In this document: piece after piece, positions 13,425 to 15,987 of the stretch | How positions within the stretch are numbered: position 1 is the stretch's first letter | How the letters are laid out: the number at the start of each line of letters is the position of its first letter | NCBI GenBank assembly: GCA_027297085.1 | Contig: JAPUIL010000151.1 | Coordinates: 1-15,987, forward strand | Origin: Verrucomicrobiota bacterium | GTDB lineage: Bacteria; Verrucomicrobiota; Verrucomicrobiia; Opitutales; UBA2995 | Length of the DNA stretch: 15,987 nt | Direction of reading: 5' to 3' | The notes under the pieces: model-generated | Databases searched by the model: none | Seen by the model: only the letters and a program-made list of their open reading frames with translations | What the model was told of the DNA's origin: nothing | Position numbers and translations under genes: made by a program

Positions 13425-14801
13425 ATGATTCTATTTTTCGGGTTCCTTTGCCAGGTATCCTGGGGAGTGATTTATGATTTGCCCTTTGATTTGCCTACAG
13501 ATCCCGATCGTTGGAAGGAAGAGGAATTCGAAAAACGGTTTAAAGGTAGTTATGGGATCAACACCCTGCTGGAGCCGGAACTGGATGTGGATAACTTCAA
13601 TATATATGAAGGCGTGCTTGCCTTTCTCGACAACCGTGAAGCCGCTGTAGCCTTTATCGAGAATGGTATGAGCAACTTGGAAGAGCAGGGATTGGAAGTA
13701 AGTGGCTCATTGAATTTTTTACTGGGCAACTTTCATTTCGAAAACGGCGACCATGAGTTGGCGTCTGAACAATACATTCAAGCCATCCATAAGCATCCCA
13801 ACTTTCTGCGATCGTATGAGAATCTTGGGTACTCGCTGATGCAGTACGATCAAAACGAAAAAGCCCTTCCGATACTTCTCAAAGCATTGGAGCTTGGCAG
13901 TAACGATTCTCAGATTCATGGACTGATAGGTTTTCTTTATTTGGAGAAGGAGCTATATCTAAGTGCCTTGACGGCCTTCGAATCGGCGATGCTTTTCAAT
14001 CCAAGAAACAATACCTGGCGGTTTGGCATATTTCAGAGTCTCATAAACCTCTATCGCTATGAGGATGCGTTGGGAGTGGCCGAGGAAATCTTATTGTTTG
14101 ATCCGGATAGCAATAGAAATTGGCAGAACCTTGCCAGCCTTATGCTTCAACTGGACCGTGATGATGAGGCTGTAACTCACATGGAGGTGCTGCATCAAAT
14201 GGGAGGAGCAAGTTATGCGACCCGGCGGTTGCTCGGCAATCTCTACTTCAATCGCGAGATGATAGAGTCAGCAAGTCGCCAATTCCTTGTTATGATCGAA
14301 TTGGCTAGTGAGGCTAGTGAGCTCGAAGACGTATTGGAAGTCTGCGAGGGATTTCTTTATTTTGGATTTTTGGTGGAAGCAGAGGGCCTGCTGGCGAAGT
14401 TAATAGTAAAGCGTTCCGAGTTAGGCTTAAGCTTGGATCCCACTTCCATGGACTTTATCGAGGCGCTTATTTATCTGGAGAGGGACCAGGCGCCCAGTGC
14501 TGAAGGTTTACTTAAACGCATTCTCGAAGAAGATCCTGCGCATCCTCGTGCTCTGATCACTCTGGCACATGCTTATTTCATGCAGGGAGAACTTGACCAA
14601 TCTGGTATTTATTTTGAACTGGCTCAAATGTATCCGGAAGTCAGCTACGATGCCTTTTATGGTCATGCTCAATTGTTGTTAGGTCTTCGGCAAACAGATG
14701 AAGCCATAGCAAAACTTCGACAGGCATACTCACTTGAGCCAAGCGATGAGCTTGCTCAAATAATACGGTCCCTTGAGGAAACGGGACGGCTTCTAAGATA
14801 G
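13425..14801 (+). CDS. TPR-repeat protein of the TonB system
   Basis: 458 residues from the ATG at 13425. I choose this start because ILFFGFLCQVSWG is a signal peptide and everything upstream is repeat sequence. A TTG at 13386 (471 residues, basic n-region RRWNK) is an alternative; neither has a good ribosome-binding site. The mature part is a solenoid of tetratricopeptide-like helix pairs from about residue 95 onward. Clear units include LNFLLGNFHFENGDHELA, YENLGYSLMQYDQNEKAL, NWQNLASLMLQLDRDDEA and ALITLAHAYFMQGELDQS, the last near the C-terminus. It is probably a periplasmic protein-interaction scaffold. In Vibrio TonB2 clusters a TPR protein gene also closes the set, so the position supports a role with this transporter, though a separate promoter is possible here. 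Confidence 0.82.
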   Translation: MILFFGFLCQVSWGVIYDLPFDLPTDPDRWKEEEFEKRFKGSYGINTLLEPELDVDNFNIYEGVLAFLDNREAAVAFIENGMSNLEEQGLEVSGSLNFLLGNFHFENGDHELASEQYIQAIHKHPNFLRSYENLGYSLMQYDQNEKALPILLKALELGSNDSQIHGLIGFLYLEKELYLSALTAFESAMLFNPRNNTWRFGIFQSLINLYRYEDALGVAEEILLFDPDSNRNWQNLASLMLQLDRDDEAVTHMEVLHQMGGASYATRRLLGNLYFNREMIESASRQFLVMIELASEASELEDVLEVCEGFLYFGFLVEAEGLLAKLIVKRSELGLSLDPTSMDFIEALIYLERDQAPSAEGLLKRILEEDPAHPRALITLAHAYFMQGELDQSGIYFELAQMYPEVSYDAFYGHAQLLLGLRQTDEAIAKLRQAYSLEPSDELAQIIRSLEETGRLLR

Positions 14802-14917
14802 AAGGTTTTAAAAGGATGAAAGCAGGCGGATGAATTATAAGCATGACGCGTAGAAAAGTGAGATGAGGGAGGTTGATCTGAGACTCGCATCGAGTTTCAT
14901 CACATCTGCCTCCAGAG
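14802..14917. other. Convergent intergenic gap with a hairpin
   Basis: GAGACTCG-cat-CGAGTTTC (14880-14898, one G-T pair), extended by TGAT/ATCA with a two-base bulge, gives a 12-pair stem between the converging TPR and hydrolase-like genes. There is no T-run on either side, so a Rho-independent terminator is doubtful, but the position fits a transcription end. Confidence 0.4.
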
Positions 14918-15987
14918 TCACCGCTGGTTCATATACCTGAGCATTTTCCTTTCAATGTTATTTGCTGCATCCAAGATCCTTTGAGTACGTTTATTCGAAC
15001 GTGGTGGTCTGGGTCCTTGAGGTAACAAGTCGATGGGAGAGCTGCCATTCTGCAGGATAAAGTACAGCATATGGTCCACAATTTTTTCCACAGATTTGGG
15101 ATCATATGCGAATCGCGGAGTGGGCTGGTTGTCCATTCTGGCCGATTCATCCTGATTTTCGGATGGGTCCACAATCCTCATGGGATAATCGGTTAAAATC
15201 AAGTTCAGCGGTCGTTTACTGTCCAAAAGCGGTTTCAATAAGACGTCGTCATTTATTTCGATAACGGGGTTTTTCTTATTTCTAAACAGCAGGGTAGGAG
15301 CATTCAGTTTTTCCAAGTGTTGCAGATAGACCTTCCGGATAGGTTCCATAATTTTTGAATCCTTTGTGTCCGCTGGGAAGGTAGTAGCAAATAGGCCACT
15401 TTCCGGCTCTTCCAGGATAAGCCCGGTAAAAGGAAAAGCGGTTGCTAATCGGATAGCTAAATCTGCGTATTCTTGGGTGGCGAACAGGAAGAAACTTTTG
15501 GAATCGAGATAATTTTTGGACAGGAAAAAATCCAAAACGGATTTCCAATCCTCTGTGGATAAGGTGTTCGCATTTTCCAGGGACTCTCCGATGGGAATGA
15601 TCACGCTAATCGAATGGGATATTAACTGATTTCCTATCGGATTACGGGTTATATAGTAGCCGAGAAATCTATCCCTTGGTGTAGAAGGCGGTACCTCTCC
15701 CCCCCTCTCACTTGCCAATCTATGCATAGTTTGAACCACTCGAGCCCATGCTTCCATTCCCGTTTCTGCCTGAGGCCCGATTTCCGGATCCAACACTAAA
15801 ACCACGGGGAAAGGACCCTGGGTATCCGGATAACAATTAAGGAAGGAATATCTGCCGCCGGATGCCACTTTGACCCTGTTTTCCACCCAGCCAAGCAATG
15901 GCGAATAAATGCGCCTTATTAAAGGATTGGACTCAGTTACCCTTCCTCCCATGAGGTACTCTTGAAGGAGCTCTTGCTCTTCTTCGG
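14918..15987 (-). CDS. Alpha/beta-hydrolase-like protein, 5' end outside window
   Basis: The frame stays open to the window edge: before the first visible Met (15952) come EEEQELLQEYL in frame, so the true start is probably beyond 15987. At least 355 residues are seen. SGGRYSFLNCYPD followed by FPVVLVLDPEIG is the entry of an S9/dienelactone-type alpha/beta hydrolase, and APTLLFRNKKNPVIEIND resembles the late strand before the catalytic acid. Where the nucleophile elbow G-x-S-x-G should be stands FATQEYADLAI (about 157-167 from the first visible Met), with no serine, and no clear catalytic histidine follows. It may therefore be an inactive, binding-only homologue. I am fairly sure it is a real gene and only moderately sure of the fold. 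Confidence 0.6.
   Translation of the reverse strand, partial: EEEQELLQEYLMGGRVTESNPLIRRIYSPLLGWVENRVKVASGGRYSFLNCYPDTQGPFPVVLVLDPEIGPQAETGMEAWARVVQTMHRLASERGGEVPPSTPRDRFLGYYITRNPIGNQLISHSISVIIPIGESLENANTLSTEDWKSVLDFFLSKNYLDSKSFFLFATQEYADLAIRLATAFPFTGLILEEPESGLFATTFPADTKDSKIMEPIRKVYLQHLEKLNAPTLLFRNKKNPVIEINDDVLLKPLLDSKRPLNLILTDYPMRIVDPSENQDESARMDNQPTPRFAYDPKSVEKIVDHMLYFILQNGSSPIDLLPQGPRPPRSNKRTQRILDAANNIERKMLRYMNQR

Overview
The window looks like an ordinary chromosomal segment of a mid-GC, Gram-negative, heterotrophic bacterium. It has an outer-membrane energising system (TonB/ExbB/ExbD type), Tat- and Sec-exported proteins, a secreted discoidin-like protein beside a Tat-exported Gfo/Idh/MocA oxidoreductase, and a haem-binding CxxCH protein. 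That mix, together with REP-like intergenic repeats, suggests Verrucomicrobiota (Opitutae-like). This is inferred from gene content only; there is no rRNA or other marker gene here.

Layout. (1) 197-2472: an MhqR-like MarR repressor, a pirin and a short-chain dehydrogenase. A near-identical inverted repeat precedes both the repressor and the pirin gene, so the set looks like one small electrophile/quinone-stress regulon. It ends in a strong terminator. (2) 2489-3678, minus strand: a dolichyl-phosphate-glucosyltransferase-like GT2 gene followed by arfB (ribosome rescue). (3) 3891-6463: a tight operon of a DoxX membrane protein, a Tat-exported Gfo/Idh/MocA oxidoreductase and a secreted galactose-binding-fold protein, ending in a terminator. 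(4) 6629-8662, minus strand: a class V PLP enzyme with an unusual Lys-Arg export signal, and a membrane-anchored haem-binding protein. (5) 8663-9389: about 730 bases without a gene, holding palindromic repeats. (6) 9390-14801: DUF3450 protein, TtpC-like MotA/TolQ/ExbB protein, ExbB, ExbD, TonB and TPR protein. This is the gene order of the Vibrio/Shewanella TonB2-type system, with overlapping start and stop codons. A four-unit REP-like array separates tonB from the TPR gene. (7) 14918-15987, minus strand: an alpha/beta-hydrolase-like protein, cut by the window edge, that seems to lack its nucleophile.

I did not find a clearly new defence or mobile system. The points most worth following are the paired MarR operators, the REP family with compensatory stem changes (which also creates a false 106-residue N-terminal extension on the TPR gene), the terminator-like hairpin abutting the TonB-system operon, and the DoxX/Gfo/discoidin operon as a possible periplasmic redox module.
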